A stretch of 64,000 nucleotides of DNA from Chryseobacterium sp. FH2. GTDB taxonomy: Bacteria > Bacteroidota > Bacteroidia > Flavobacteriales > Weeksellaceae. The translations under genes were made by a program, and so were the position numbers. A model generated the notes under the pieces. That model saw only the letters and a list, made by a program, of their open reading frames with translations, ran no database searches and was not told the origin of the DNA. The DNA is taken from positions 1 through 64,000 of the forward strand of contig NZ_LFNE01000013.1 in NCBI RefSeq assembly GCF_001045455.1. Direction: 5' to 3'. This document shows, in pieces, positions 8,373 through 16,841 of the stretch; within the stretch, counting starts at the first letter, position 1; each line of letters opens with the position of its first letter.

Positions 8373-8912
8373 TTATAAAAAATTGGTTTTCAGTTTTATA
8401 TATAAATTTTTGTTTTTGTTCAAACTTATCCCATTAAGAATCACAACAACCAATTTTAAGCATAATAATAAAATTAAAGGAATAATAAAAAGAGGAATTT
8501 TTATGGAAAATGTTTTCTGGATAAACGGACTCAATATCATAGATACGAAAACAATAATTGCTAAAATAATCTGAACAGATACTATATCTTTTCCAAGTTC
8601 CTTATTTTTCTGATCTTTTGTTTTATAAGTCAATATTAAAGGAAAAATGATTCCTCCAAATGGAAGGATAAGGCCTAATAAGGCTGAAAGATTGATTAAT
8701 TTTGCTCTTGAAACGTCAAAAATTTCTTGTCTTAAAATTAAATTCTCCGGTTCTGTTTCTAATGCTGATGCAAGAGATTTTAAGGTAAAGCCTTTCGGAA
8801 TATTTCCGGCTTCTATTCGTTGAACGGTTCTTAAAGAAAGCCCGGATTTTTCTGCGAGTTCAGTTTGAGTTAAATTTTTACTTTCTCTCAAGGATTGAAC
8901 TTTATTTTTCAT
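8373..8912 (-). CDS. Xre-type HTH regulator with a membrane-spanning tail
   Basis: 179 residues. Positions 3-60 are a classic Xre/Cro helix-turn-helix (LRESKNLTQTELAEKSGLS, then LRTVQRIEAGN). From about residue 70 the protein has three hydrophobic helices (LINLSALLGLILPFGG, IVSVQIILAIIVFVSM, IPLFIIPLILLLCLKLVVV), resembling the DUF4870/Tic20-like tails seen on other Bacteroidota Xre proteins. It would hold a DNA-binding domain at the inner membrane. The nearest genes encode exported proteins. The target and signal are unknown. Confidence 0.75.
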   Translation of the reverse strand: MKNKVQSLRESKNLTQTELAEKSGLSLRTVQRIEAGNIPKGFTLKSLASALETEPENLILRQEIFDVSRAKLINLSALLGLILPFGGIIFPLILTYKTKDQKNKELGKDIVSVQIILAIIVFVSMILSPFIQKTFSIKIPLFIIPLILLLCLKLVVVILNGISLNKNKNLYIKLKTNFL

Positions 8913-8957
8913 TTTTAAAAGGTTGTTAGTTTGTTTTAAATCAGATTAGGAGAAATT

Positions 8958-9575
8958 TTACTGAATGAGGTTATTGCAATCTTCATTTTTAAAATAAATT
9001 CCGTTACTTTTTGATTCCAGTTTGCCTGTTTCTCTGTTAATCGTAATAAAAAATGATTCTTTTGTAATTGGGCAATCTTTTGACTTTGACAAATATAAAT
9101 GAATGTACTTGCCATCAATTTTATATGAACTGCTCAATTTATTCGATGTATCAACTGTAAAACCGTAAGTGTTTGCGACTAAAATAGCCTCGGATAGATT
9201 ATCAACAAATCCTATGAAATCTCTCAATTGCTGCTCATTAGAAAAATATCTTGACCGGCTGTTTTCACAGGCGATGATGTAAGAAAAACAATTCTCACCC
9301 AAACATTTTTGAAAGAAGCCTTTCTCCGGAGCAGGATCGTTAACCGTCATGAAATCGGGCATCTGGCTTTCATAAATAATGGCTTCGTCAGGATCTGTAT
9401 TATTCTGCAAAACCGACCAATATTCAAATTTTTTATCAGGAACGATAAAAGGATACAAATAATCTGTTGTATCCAGGATGCTTGGTATTTTTTTGTAATC
9501 ATCGGGAACAGCTTTTGTTGTCTGGGAAAATAGCAGGCAGGATAAAAAGAAAAAAGCTGTTGTGAGTGTTTTCAT
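8958..9575 (-). CDS. Secreted protein of unknown function
   Basis: 205 residues beginning with a signal peptide (MKTLTTAFFFLSCLLFSQ). The mature part contains four cysteines (CLGENCFSYIIACENS and later CPITKE, CNNLIQ) that may form disulfides in the periplasm. I recognise no domain. A TAAATTTG box lies 14 nt before the start codon, so it has its own promoter. It belongs to a run of three small exported proteins on the same strand (8958-10770). Confidence 0.65.
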   Translation of the reverse strand: MKTLTTAFFFLSCLLFSQTTKAVPDDYKKIPSILDTTDYLYPFIVPDKKFEYWSVLQNNTDPDEAIIYESQMPDFMTVNDPAPEKGFFQKCLGENCFSYIIACENSRSRYFSNEQQLRDFIGFVDNLSEAILVANTYGFTVDTSNKLSSSYKIDGKYIHLYLSKSKDCPITKESFFITINRETGKLESKSNGIYFKNEDCNNLIQ

Positions 9576-9589
9576 ATAATGGACTTTGA

Positions 9590-9597
9590 CAAATTTA
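9590..9597 (-). promoter_or_regulatory. -7 box TAAATTTG before the 9575 gene
   Basis: An exact TAnnTTTG match on the minus strand, 14 nt upstream of the ATG at 9575. Confidence 0.4.
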
Positions 9598-9610
9598 AGA
9601 AAGTGAAAAT

Positions 9611-10015
9611 TTATTCCAATACAATTTTATAATATCCTTTTTCGTCTGTTACGTCAATATTTATACCTGTAAATGTTAACTTATTGATTTGATAACCATC
9701 ACAGCCTCCTTTAAACTCCGACGATTGGATTGAAAAATCAAAACTCTTAATATTTGAATTGAATTTATATTTTTTTGTCCCATTATAAGCTCCAACGCCC
9801 TCTAAAATCACCATATCTTCAGATGTTTTCGTTAATTGTACTCCAACTTGATTCTCGTCAGTGATTGAGTAAGTGGTAAGAGCTCCAGTTGTGATTAAAT
9901 TTTCATCATTGGAATTAACGAATTCAAAAGCTATCGTCTGAGGAGCATTGTAACAGCCGTCACCACAGCTTATTAAAGTGAAAATTAGTAGGAGGAATAG
10001 GGTGATTTTTTTCAT
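9611..10015 (-). CDS. Small lipoprotein of unknown function
   Basis: 134 residues. The signal peptide ends in the lipobox FTLISC, followed by GDGCYN. The rest is predicted beta-rich (alternating polar and hydrophobic residues, for example KYKFNSNIKSFDFSIQSS and KLTFTGINIDVTDEKG) and would be membrane-tethered by its lipid. No known domain is recognised. It lies 83 bp downstream of another lipoprotein gene on the same strand, so the two may be cotranscribed. Confidence 0.65.
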   Translation of the reverse strand: MKKITLFLLLIFTLISCGDGCYNAPQTIAFEFVNSNDENLITTGALTTYSITDENQVGVQLTKTSEDMVILEGVGAYNGTKKYKFNSNIKSFDFSIQSSEFKGGCDGYQINKLTFTGINIDVTDEKGYYKIVLE

Positions 10016-10098
10016 TGAAATATGGATTGGTCTGGAATATAAAATTACGTATTTATTAAATGTAATTGAAAAATAATTATTTATGAAAAATTAATAAT

Positions 10099-10770
10099 CT
10101 AATAAACCTCTAATGGAGTATAATTCTTGAATCTAGTATATTTCCTGTAAGTGTTAATAGAATCTATATAAATTATTTTTTCTTTATCTTTTTCGTATAT
10201 ACTTACGGCAATTCTATCTTTTTGCTGTTCTACAACAGCAATGGGTAATAAGATGTTCCCAGATAATTTCATAAAAATAGTTCGATTATCCAAAGATGAA
10301 CGTGTACTTAGTAAATTAGTATTTTTATCGAAGTAAAAATTAGGATACTTATAAGATTGTTCAACGTATGATATAGTATTATTGCCTTGGAAGATGAACA
10401 AATATTTAAATTCATCTCCACTAAGTTTGTTTTTGGCATAAGTATAGGTAAAATCATTATATCCATCGTTATTAAAATCTACTATTTTAGGGTTTTCAAA
10501 TATGAAATTGTTTTCAGGATCCAGAAAAGAATATTCCAGATACCAACTGTTTTTCTTTCTGGAATAAAACTTTGATAATGTCTTTAGCTTATTATTTTCC
10601 GAAATTGTTTGCAATGTAACTTTATTAAATCCTTTTTTTCCGATACTAATGCTGTCCGTAAATGTTTTTATTGTATCTGAATTAAAAGAATTTTGAAGCT
10701 CTTTTTTGAAGCTTTCCGTAGAACAGGAAATAAAATAAACAGGAATTATAAAAAAAAGAATGTATTTCAT
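10099..10770 (-). CDS. Lipoprotein with an FG-GAP-like loop
   Basis: 223 residues. The short signal peptide ends in the lipobox VYFISC. A single calcium-type loop, DFNNDGYNDFTYTYAK, sits mid-protein and resembles the DxNxDGxxD loops of FG-GAP/VCBS repeats; the surrounding sequence is beta-rich. The same loop type occurs in the secreted proteins at 2728 and 28009. Function is unknown, and I see no catalytic motif. Confidence 0.65.
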   Translation of the reverse strand: MKYILFFIIPVYFISCSTESFKKELQNSFNSDTIKTFTDSISIGKKGFNKVTLQTISENNKLKTLSKFYSRKKNSWYLEYSFLDPENNFIFENPKIVDFNNDGYNDFTYTYAKNKLSGDEFKYLFIFQGNNTISYVEQSYKYPNFYFDKNTNLLSTRSSLDNRTIFMKLSGNILLPIAVVEQQKDRIAVSIYEKDKEKIIYIDSINTYRKYTRFKNYTPLEVY

Positions 10771-10866
10771 GAAAATATGTCTTTATAATTTCAAATCTAA
10801 ATAAAAATGTAGGGTATTTTAATTATTTTTAAAATAAAAAGATATTAAATTCAAATCAAAATCCCC

Positions 10867-10874
10867 TACATTTG
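10867..10874 (+). promoter_or_regulatory. -7 box TACATTTG, 4 nt before the ppc ATG
   Basis: An exact TAnnTTTG match ending 4 nt before the ATG at 10879. No convincing -33 TTG is visible. The geometry is identical to that at 3292 and 37606 and points to a leaderless ppc mRNA. Confidence 0.5.
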
Positions 10875-10878
10875 TTAT

Positions 10879-13413
10879 ATGATACACGACCAACGCGCAG
10901 AAAAATTCAGGCAGATCGTGGAAAATAAGTTCCAGATCTATAATTCATTATTTATGAGCCTGCCTTATGATAAAATGACGAATATCGGGATGTTGCTTCC
11001 GTTCCTTTGCGAAGAAAGCAAGGTTGGCTACGAAGCAGGAAAAACACCTGAGGAAATCGTTGAAGAATTTTTTAAAAATCATACCGATTTACAGACGGAA
11101 GAGCAGAAACTCGAACTGCTTTTTAAAATCATACAGTATATTGAAAGACAGGTAGTTTTGTTTGATAGTATTGAAGATGCTGCTTTCCCAAATCTTCACT
11201 CTGAAAGTGATAACGGAACAGTGACTAATCTCTTCGAACGTTCACATCAAGACCATAAACTTGAGAAAGTGCGTGAAAAACTGAAAGACTTTACGGTAAA
11301 AGTGGTTTTCACGGCGCACCCGACACAGTTTTATCCGAGCTCGGTTCAGAGAATTATTCAGGATTTGAGAACGGCAATTACTTCGGATTCTGTGACCAAC
11401 ATTGATATGCTATTGCAGCAATTGGGGAAAACACCTTTCGTAAATAAAGAAAAACCAACTCCGATTGATGAAGCTTTAAGTATTATTTCTTATTTGAGAT
11501 ATGTTTATTACGACACGATTGGTGAATTGTTTACCAAAATCAAAAAAACTTTCGGAAACGGAAATTTTCACTTGCATGAAGATATTATTCAGCTTGGTTT
11601 CTGGCCGGGTGGTGACAGAGACGGAAATCCTTTTGTGACAGCAGATGTGACGAAAAGAGTAGCGCATGAGCTTCGTTCTGCAATTTTAAAATCATATTAC
11701 AGTCATTTAAAATTCATTAGAAGAAGGTTGAGTTTCAGGGGAGTTTCAGAGGTTTTACAACAATTGAATGACGAATTATACGCTGCAATTTTTGATGGAA
11801 AGGCAATTTCGGCAGAAGATATTCTGAAAAGGACCGATGAAGCGGAAAAAATTCTGGCAGAACAGCACAATTCTTTATTCCTCGATTTGCTGATCAATTT
11901 CAGAGATAGGGTGAAAATATTCGGGACTCATTTTGCAACGCTGGATATTCGACAAGACAGTAGAATTCACCAACAGGTAATTGATGAGGTTTTTGTAAAA
12001 GTTTATGGAAATACTGAGGCAACCTATGAAGAAAAGTTTAATCAATTAATTCAAATCTCAGATAAAGTCAATGGAGATGATTTTGAAGATATTGTTAAAG
12101 ATACATTGCAGACTGTTTCCCAGATTTCAGAACTTCAGCAGCAGAACGGATTGAGGGGAATGAACCGTTACATTATTTCTAATTCTGATGCGGTGAAAGA
12201 TGTGATGAATGTGTATGCATTTTTCAAAATCTGCGGATATCAGGATGAAGATATTAATATGGATATTGTTCCGCTTTTTGAAACGATGGAAGGTCTTGCC
12301 AATGCTGAAAATGTGATGAGCGAATTGTATCAAAATCCCGTTTATAAAAAGCATTTGGTAAAAAGAGGAAATCAGCAGACTATTATGCTTGGTTTCTCAG
12401 ACGGAACAAAAGACGGAGGATATCTGAAAGCCAACTGGGAAATTTATAAAGCAAAAGAGGTTTTAACGAAACTTTCGGAGGAAAGCGGAATTAAAGTCGT
12501 TTTCTTTGACGGCAGAGGTGGACCGCCTGCAAGAGGTGGGGGGAAAACTCACGATTTTTATGCTTCTCAGGGAAAAACGATTGCCAATAATAAAATTGAA
12601 TTAACAATTCAGGGCCAGACTATCACAAGCATTTTTGGAAATAAAGAGCAGGCAAAATATAATTTTGAACAGCTTTTGACAGCCGGAGTCGAGAATGATG
12701 TTTTCAAAAATTCAAAGAAAGAGTTAACAGAAAAAGAGAGAGCCTTAATCATTGAATTAGCCGAAATCAGTTATAAAAAATATTCAGACCTAAAAGCCCA
12801 CCCGATGTTTGTTCCTTATCTTCAGGAAATGAGTACGCTGGAATATTACGGCAAAACAAATATCGGAAGCCGCCCGTCAAAAAGAGGGGGAGGAAGTGAT
12901 CTGAAATTTGAAGATTTAAGGGCAATCCCGTTTGTGGGATCCTGGTCGCAGTTGAAGCAAAACGTTCCGGGATTCTTTGGCTTTGGTTTTGCAATGCAGC
13001 AAATGAAGGAGGAAGGAAGGTTTGAAGAAGTCAGGGAGTTATACAAAGGTTCAGACTTCTTTAAAACTTTAGTTTTAAACTCGATGATGAGTATGAATAA
13101 GACGTATTTCCCGTTGACGTATTACATTAAAAATAATCCGAAGTTCGGTGCTTTTTGGAATATCCTGTTTGATGAATATAAGCTTTCAAAGGATATCATG
13201 CTGGAACTTACCGGATTCAAAATGCTTCAGGAAGAAGATCCGCTTTCCAGAAAATCGGTGAAGATTCGCGAGAAAATTGTGCTTCCGCTGTTGAGTATTC
13301 AGCAATATGCGCTGATGAAAATCCAGAAAGGGGAAGGTAATTTGGAAGCGTATGGAAAACTGGTGACGCGGTCTTTGTTTGGAAATATTAATGCAAGCAG
13401 AAATTCAGCTTAA
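10879..13413 (+). CDS. ppc: Phosphoenolpyruvate carboxylase
   Basis: 844 residues. It adds bicarbonate to PEP to give oxaloacetate, refilling the TCA cycle. Recognisable PEPC blocks are TAHPTQ (the catalytic His, usually TAHPTE), GFWPGGDRDGNP, PLFETMEGLANA, SDGTKDGGYLKANW, the active-site loop DGRGGPPARGGG (usually FHGRGG), RPSKRGGG and FVGSWSQLKQNVPGFFGFG. Length is close to the usual 850-950. Like other Bacteroidota PEPCs it is divergent from the E. coli enzyme, but the catalytic His and Arg residues are kept. A single-gene transcript is likely: promoter box at 10867, terminator at 13536. Confidence 0.94.
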   Translation: MIHDQRAEKFRQIVENKFQIYNSLFMSLPYDKMTNIGMLLPFLCEESKVGYEAGKTPEEIVEEFFKNHTDLQTEEQKLELLFKIIQYIERQVVLFDSIEDAAFPNLHSESDNGTVTNLFERSHQDHKLEKVREKLKDFTVKVVFTAHPTQFYPSSVQRIIQDLRTAITSDSVTNIDMLLQQLGKTPFVNKEKPTPIDEALSIISYLRYVYYDTIGELFTKIKKTFGNGNFHLHEDIIQLGFWPGGDRDGNPFVTADVTKRVAHELRSAILKSYYSHLKFIRRRLSFRGVSEVLQQLNDELYAAIFDGKAISAEDILKRTDEAEKILAEQHNSLFLDLLINFRDRVKIFGTHFATLDIRQDSRIHQQVIDEVFVKVYGNTEATYEEKFNQLIQISDKVNGDDFEDIVKDTLQTVSQISELQQQNGLRGMNRYIISNSDAVKDVMNVYAFFKICGYQDEDINMDIVPLFETMEGLANAENVMSELYQNPVYKKHLVKRGNQQTIMLGFSDGTKDGGYLKANWEIYKAKEVLTKLSEESGIKVVFFDGRGGPPARGGGKTHDFYASQGKTIANNKIELTIQGQTITSIFGNKEQAKYNFEQLLTAGVENDVFKNSKKELTEKERALIIELAEISYKKYSDLKAHPMFVPYLQEMSTLEYYGKTNIGSRPSKRGGGSDLKFEDLRAIPFVGSWSQLKQNVPGFFGFGFAMQQMKEEGRFEEVRELYKGSDFFKTLVLNSMMSMNKTYFPLTYYIKNNPKFGAFWNILFDEYKLSKDIMLELTGFKMLQEEDPLSRKSVKIREKIVLPLLSIQQYALMKIQKGEGNLEAYGKLVTRSLFGNINASRNSA

Positions 13414-13427
13414 AATGTTTTACTTAT

Positions 13428-13502
13428 TATTCTGAATGAAGCGTAAGTAAAATGAAGAATCTTTAAAAACTGTTATTTAGATCCTTACAGAATAAGAATG
13501 TC
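13428..13502. repeat. Bacteroidota intergenic repeat, degenerate copy
   Basis: TTCTGAATGAAG...AATGAAGAATCTTT (13430-13463) is followed by AGATCCTTACAGAATAAGAATGTC (13479-13502). The two halves are roughly inverted relative to each other, the layout of the common TGTCATTCTGAA...GAATCT...AGATT...GAATGACA palindromic intergenic repeat. A better copy is at 52143-52278. It lies between ppc and its terminator. Confidence 0.45.
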
Positions 13503-13535
13503 TTAAATTATATCTAAAAACCTAAAGAATAAAAT

Positions 13536-13566
13536 AAAAAATCCTCTCAATTTGAGAGGATTTTTT
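13536..13566. terminator. Bidirectional terminator between ppc and the subtilase
   Basis: AAAAAATCCTCTCAA (13536-13550) and its exact complement at 13552-13566 form a long stem flanked by A- and T-runs on both sides, between two convergent genes. Confidence 0.85.
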
Positions 13567-13569
13567 ATT

Positions 13570-15174
13570 TTATTCTTTTATAAATTTCTCATAATAGACT
13601 TTATCCTTCGTCTGTACTTTGAGATAATAAACTCCGCTCTGGAAGTAATCTACTTTGATAGATTTTTCATTTTTGCTTGTCATGATTAATCTTCCTAAGT
13701 TGTCATAAATACCTAGAGAAATAACATCGCTTTCCGAAGCTATATTTAAAATATTTTTAACAGGATTGGGAAAGATAGTGAGCTTCTCTTTTTTTACAAG
13801 GTCAGAAGTATTTAAAAAACTATTGTAAAAACTTCCGAAATTTAAAATTCCAAAACCCATTTGGTCATTATGGTTGGGGTAAAGAGAAGCCGTTTGTTTT
13901 AATCTGTTTCTCATTATATCTCTATCCATCGTATAGAATGCTTGAAGCAAACACGCAACTCCTCCCGCAGCAATGGGGGTGGCAATAGAAGTTCCGCTTA
14001 CTGTTGTCATAGTATTGTTATTTACCGTTGCAGAAGCTGAACCTCTCGTGCTTCCGTCAGGTTTTATGGATCCGGAAGCATTGGGTCCAAAAGATGAAAA
14101 ACCGGAAGGATTTCCCGCAGAATCTACCGAACCAATCGTGAAAACTCTTGTATTGTCAGCCGGAGTTGTGATATAATGCCAAGCCTGTGCTCCTGAATTT
14201 CCTGCTGCAATAAGTACAAAAATTCCTTTACTAACTGCAATTTCAGCTGCTCTTGCGATGAAAGAGGTTGTTCCGTTCATATCCGCATAGTCATAATCAT
14301 ACCTTGTATCATCAAAGGTGGAGTACCCCAAAGATGTTGTAATAATATCGACTCCTTTTCTGTCGGCTTCTTCTGCAGATTCAATCCAGTATAATTCTTC
14401 TTCAGGAATTTCTACGGCAACATTTTCACTCCGGTAAAGATAAAAATCGGCATCAGGAGCAGAACCTACAAAAGTATTTTCAATAAAGCCGCCGATAGAA
14501 CCTAAAACTACCGTTCCGTGGTCAAATAATGATGGATTATATATGTCATTTGATTTTGATACAAAATCATAACCGCCTTTGATTTGATTATTATTTCTGA
14601 TTCTTGAAAATGCAGAACCTGTGTCTACGGTAGGGAATCCGGCATCGATCACGGCAATCGCAACTCCTGTTCCTGTATATCCTGCAAGATGAAGAGGTCT
14701 TAAATTAATCTGATCAATTTGTGCCGTACCTGAACCATAATCAAAATTAGTCAGCGTTTTATTGGTATCTGACAAATTTTCCCATTTATTGGTATTCTTA
14801 ATTTTTGTTCCGGTAGAAGAGTTTTTAGCAAAACTTTCAACATTTTGAACATAAGGCTGAGATTGAAGCGTTGTAATTTGGGGCGGAGTTGCGTTTACGG
14901 CAACGCCATTCAGCCATTTGGAATAATCTGTTACGATAAAACCCAGATTTTGAATGTTTTGAATATAAGCTGGTTCGATAGGAGCATCCTGATCATTCAG
15001 TGCAACTCCCAATGTTGTACGTCTGTCAAGCGATTTCTGCGTAAGCTCCGATAGCGGGTTTGCATAGAAAGCAGCCTTGTTCGGTTTATCTTTAAAATAG
15101 ACAAAAACCAGCTGAGTCTGGGCAAAACTAACAGTGTAACCTGCTAAAAAACAAAAAAGTAAAAGTTTTTTCAT
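13570..15174 (-). CDS. Secreted S8 subtilisin-like protease with T9SS sorting domain
   Basis: 534 residues. It has a signal peptide (LFCFLAGYTVSFAQ), a prodomain of about 130 residues, then the subtilase core with its triad: Asp in VAIAVIDAGFP, His in LFDHGTVVLGS and Ser in SGTSIATPIAAGG; the oxyanion Asn is in LIAAGNSGAQ. The last 75 residues (IFPNPVKNILNI to YYEKFIKE) are a type A T9SS C-terminal domain, which directs export through the type IX system and is removed or anchored at the surface. It is therefore a surface or extracellular peptidase. It ends 4 bp from the shared terminator. Confidence 0.93.
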   Translation of the reverse strand: MKKLLLFCFLAGYTVSFAQTQLVFVYFKDKPNKAAFYANPLSELTQKSLDRRTTLGVALNDQDAPIEPAYIQNIQNLGFIVTDYSKWLNGVAVNATPPQITTLQSQPYVQNVESFAKNSSTGTKIKNTNKWENLSDTNKTLTNFDYGSGTAQIDQINLRPLHLAGYTGTGVAIAVIDAGFPTVDTGSAFSRIRNNNQIKGGYDFVSKSNDIYNPSLFDHGTVVLGSIGGFIENTFVGSAPDADFYLYRSENVAVEIPEEELYWIESAEEADRKGVDIITTSLGYSTFDDTRYDYDYADMNGTTSFIARAAEIAVSKGIFVLIAAGNSGAQAWHYITTPADNTRVFTIGSVDSAGNPSGFSSFGPNASGSIKPDGSTRGSASATVNNNTMTTVSGTSIATPIAAGGVACLLQAFYTMDRDIMRNRLKQTASLYPNHNDQMGFGILNFGSFYNSFLNTSDLVKKEKLTIFPNPVKNILNIASESDVISLGIYDNLGRLIMTSKNEKSIKVDYFQSGVYYLKVQTKDKVYYEKFIKE

Positions 15175-15260
15175 ATAATTCTTTTGTATAAAGATAAAAC
15201 AAAATCAATAAAATTTTTGAAAGGATTTTAAATTCCTTATTTTTACACAAATATTTATTT

Positions 15261-16385
15261 ATGAAAAAAATTCAGATGGTTGACTTACAAAGTCAGTATT
15301 ACAAAATAAAGAATGATGTAGATAATGCAGTTTTAAATGTAATGGATTCGGCGGCTTTTATCAATGGCCCTGAAGTAAAGTCTTTCCAGAATGAATTGGA
15401 GTCTTATTTAGACGTAAAGCATGTTATTCCTTGTGCCAACGGGACTGATGCTCTTCAGATAGCTTTGATGGCACTGGATCTACAGGAAGGGGATGAGGTT
15501 ATCACGGCAGATTTTACTTTTGCTGCAACAGTGGAAGTTATTCATTTATTGAAACTTAAGTCTGTTTTGGTAGATGTAGACTATGATACGTTTACGATTT
15601 CAACAGAAGCTATTAAAAAAGCCATTACTCCAAAAACAAAAGCTATTATTCCTGTACATATTTTCGGACAATGTGCGAATATGGAAGAAATTTTAAAAAT
15701 TGCAGAAGAGCATAATTTATATGTGATTGAAGACAATGCACAGGCAATCGGGGCAGATTATACTTTCGCTGACGGAACAGTGAAAAAATCAGGAACGATG
15801 TCTACGGTGGGAACGACTTCATTTTTTCCGTCTAAAAATTTAGGATGTTACGGGGACGGAGGAGCAATTTTTACCAATAATGACGAATTAGCACACCGTT
15901 TGAGAGGTATCGTAAACCACGGCATGTATGAAAGATACTATCACGATGAAGTTGGAGTAAATTCCCGTTTGGATAGTATCCAGGCGGCTGTTTTAAGAAA
16001 AAAACTTCCTCATTTGGATACTTACAATGAATCTAGAAGAAAAGCGGCTGATTTTTATGACGAGGCTTTTGCTAATCATCCTAATATTTTGACTCCAAAA
16101 AGAGCAGAAGATTCTTCACACGTTTTCCATCAGTATACTTTGAGAATTTTGAACGGAAAACGTAATGAATTGCAAAAATTCTTGACTGAAAAAGATATTC
16201 CGGCTATGATTTATTATCCTGTAGCCTTGAGAAAGCAAAAAGCTTACTATCAGGAAAGTAATGATGCAGATTTTGTAAATACAGATAAACTCTTAAACGA
16301 AGTGATTTCGCTTCCAATGCATACAGAGCTTGATGATGAGCAGTTGAAGTATATTACGGATGCTGTGTTGGAGTTTATGGGATAA
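15261..16385 (+). CDS. DegT/DnrJ/EryC1/StrS sugar aminotransferase
   Basis: 374 residues. PLP-dependent aminotransferase of the DegT/StrS fold, which places an amino group on a nucleotide-linked keto sugar. Visible features are PCANGTDALQIAL (cofactor phosphate loop), EDNAQAIGA (Asp contacting the PLP ring) and FFPSKNLGCYGDGGA with the Schiff-base Lys. The C-terminal part (HVFHQYTLRI, IYYPVALRKQ) matches the family. It opens an operon with galE, a methyltransferase and a cytidylyltransferase-like gene, suggesting a role in surface glycan sugars. Its stop codon overlaps the next start (TAATG). Confidence 0.9.
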   Translation: MKKIQMVDLQSQYYKIKNDVDNAVLNVMDSAAFINGPEVKSFQNELESYLDVKHVIPCANGTDALQIALMALDLQEGDEVITADFTFAATVEVIHLLKLKSVLVDVDYDTFTISTEAIKKAITPKTKAIIPVHIFGQCANMEEILKIAEEHNLYVIEDNAQAIGADYTFADGTVKKSGTMSTVGTTSFFPSKNLGCYGDGGAIFTNNDELAHRLRGIVNHGMYERYYHDEVGVNSRLDSIQAAVLRKKLPHLDTYNESRRKAADFYDEAFANHPNILTPKRAEDSSHVFHQYTLRILNGKRNELQKFLTEKDIPAMIYYPVALRKQKAYYQESNDADFVNTDKLLNEVISLPMHTELDDEQLKYITDAVLEFMG

Positions 16386-16588
16386 TGAAAAATAGAGTTT
16401 TTAAATGCAAATTTGTCTATTGGTTAATGCTTTTTTTAAGTGCAATCATAATGATTGCATTTGCTACTATTAATCGGATAATTACAAATTCTTTTAATAA
16501 CTTAAATGATATCTTATTTTCTATCACAACTTTTTCAGTGTTTTTTTTTATCATTTTTATCATTGACTTTTTTAATCCTGAAAAATGA
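16385..16588 (+). CDS. Small membrane protein (possible 5' half of a split gene)
   Basis: 67 residues with two hydrophobic helices (about 12-32 and 45-62), ending FFNPEK. The ATG overlaps the stop of the upstream aminotransferase (TAATG), so translational coupling is likely. The frame ends just after the six-T run at 16568-16573, and the +1-shifted frame beyond it continues with two more helices. Either this is a real two-helix protein or the first half of a four-helix protein broken by a one-base indel. Confidence 0.45.
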   Translation: MKNRVFKCKFVYWLMLFLSAIIMIAFATINRIITNSFNNLNDILFSITTFSVFFFIIFIIDFFNPEK

Positions 16589-16823
16589 AAATAGTGTGAT
16601 TGTTTTATCAAGTTTATTTATTTTAATAATAATTATACTATCGTTAGGAGTATTAATGTCTTTTTTTATAATGAAAGATTTTGGTGAAAATAAAGATGAT
16701 TATTTTGTCGTATTTATTTTATATTTAATAGCATTTGCATTTTTATTTATAGCTAAAAGATTTAAGTATAAGGGAAACTTAAATGAATTAGAAATAGAAA
16801 ACATAGGAAAACACGAAGATTAA
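16506..16823 (+). CDS. Small membrane protein (possible 3' half of a split gene)
   Basis: Up to 105 residues from the ATG at 16506, which overlaps the previous frame by 83 bp; a GTG at 16596 would give a shorter protein with two helices (VIVLSSLFILIIIILSLGVL and YFVVFILYLIAFAFLFIA) and a charged tail ending ENIGKHED. The large overlap makes the 16506 start doubtful. Adding one T to the run at 16568-16573 would join it to the upstream ORF as one four-helix protein. Codon use is AT-rich like the neighbours. Function unknown. Confidence 0.4.
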   Translation: MISYFLSQLFQCFFLSFLSLTFLILKNENSVIVLSSLFILIIIILSLGVLMSFFIMKDFGENKDDYFVVFILYLIAFAFLFIAKRFKYKGNLNELEIENIGKHED

Positions 16824-16841
16824 AAAAATATTAATAGAAAA

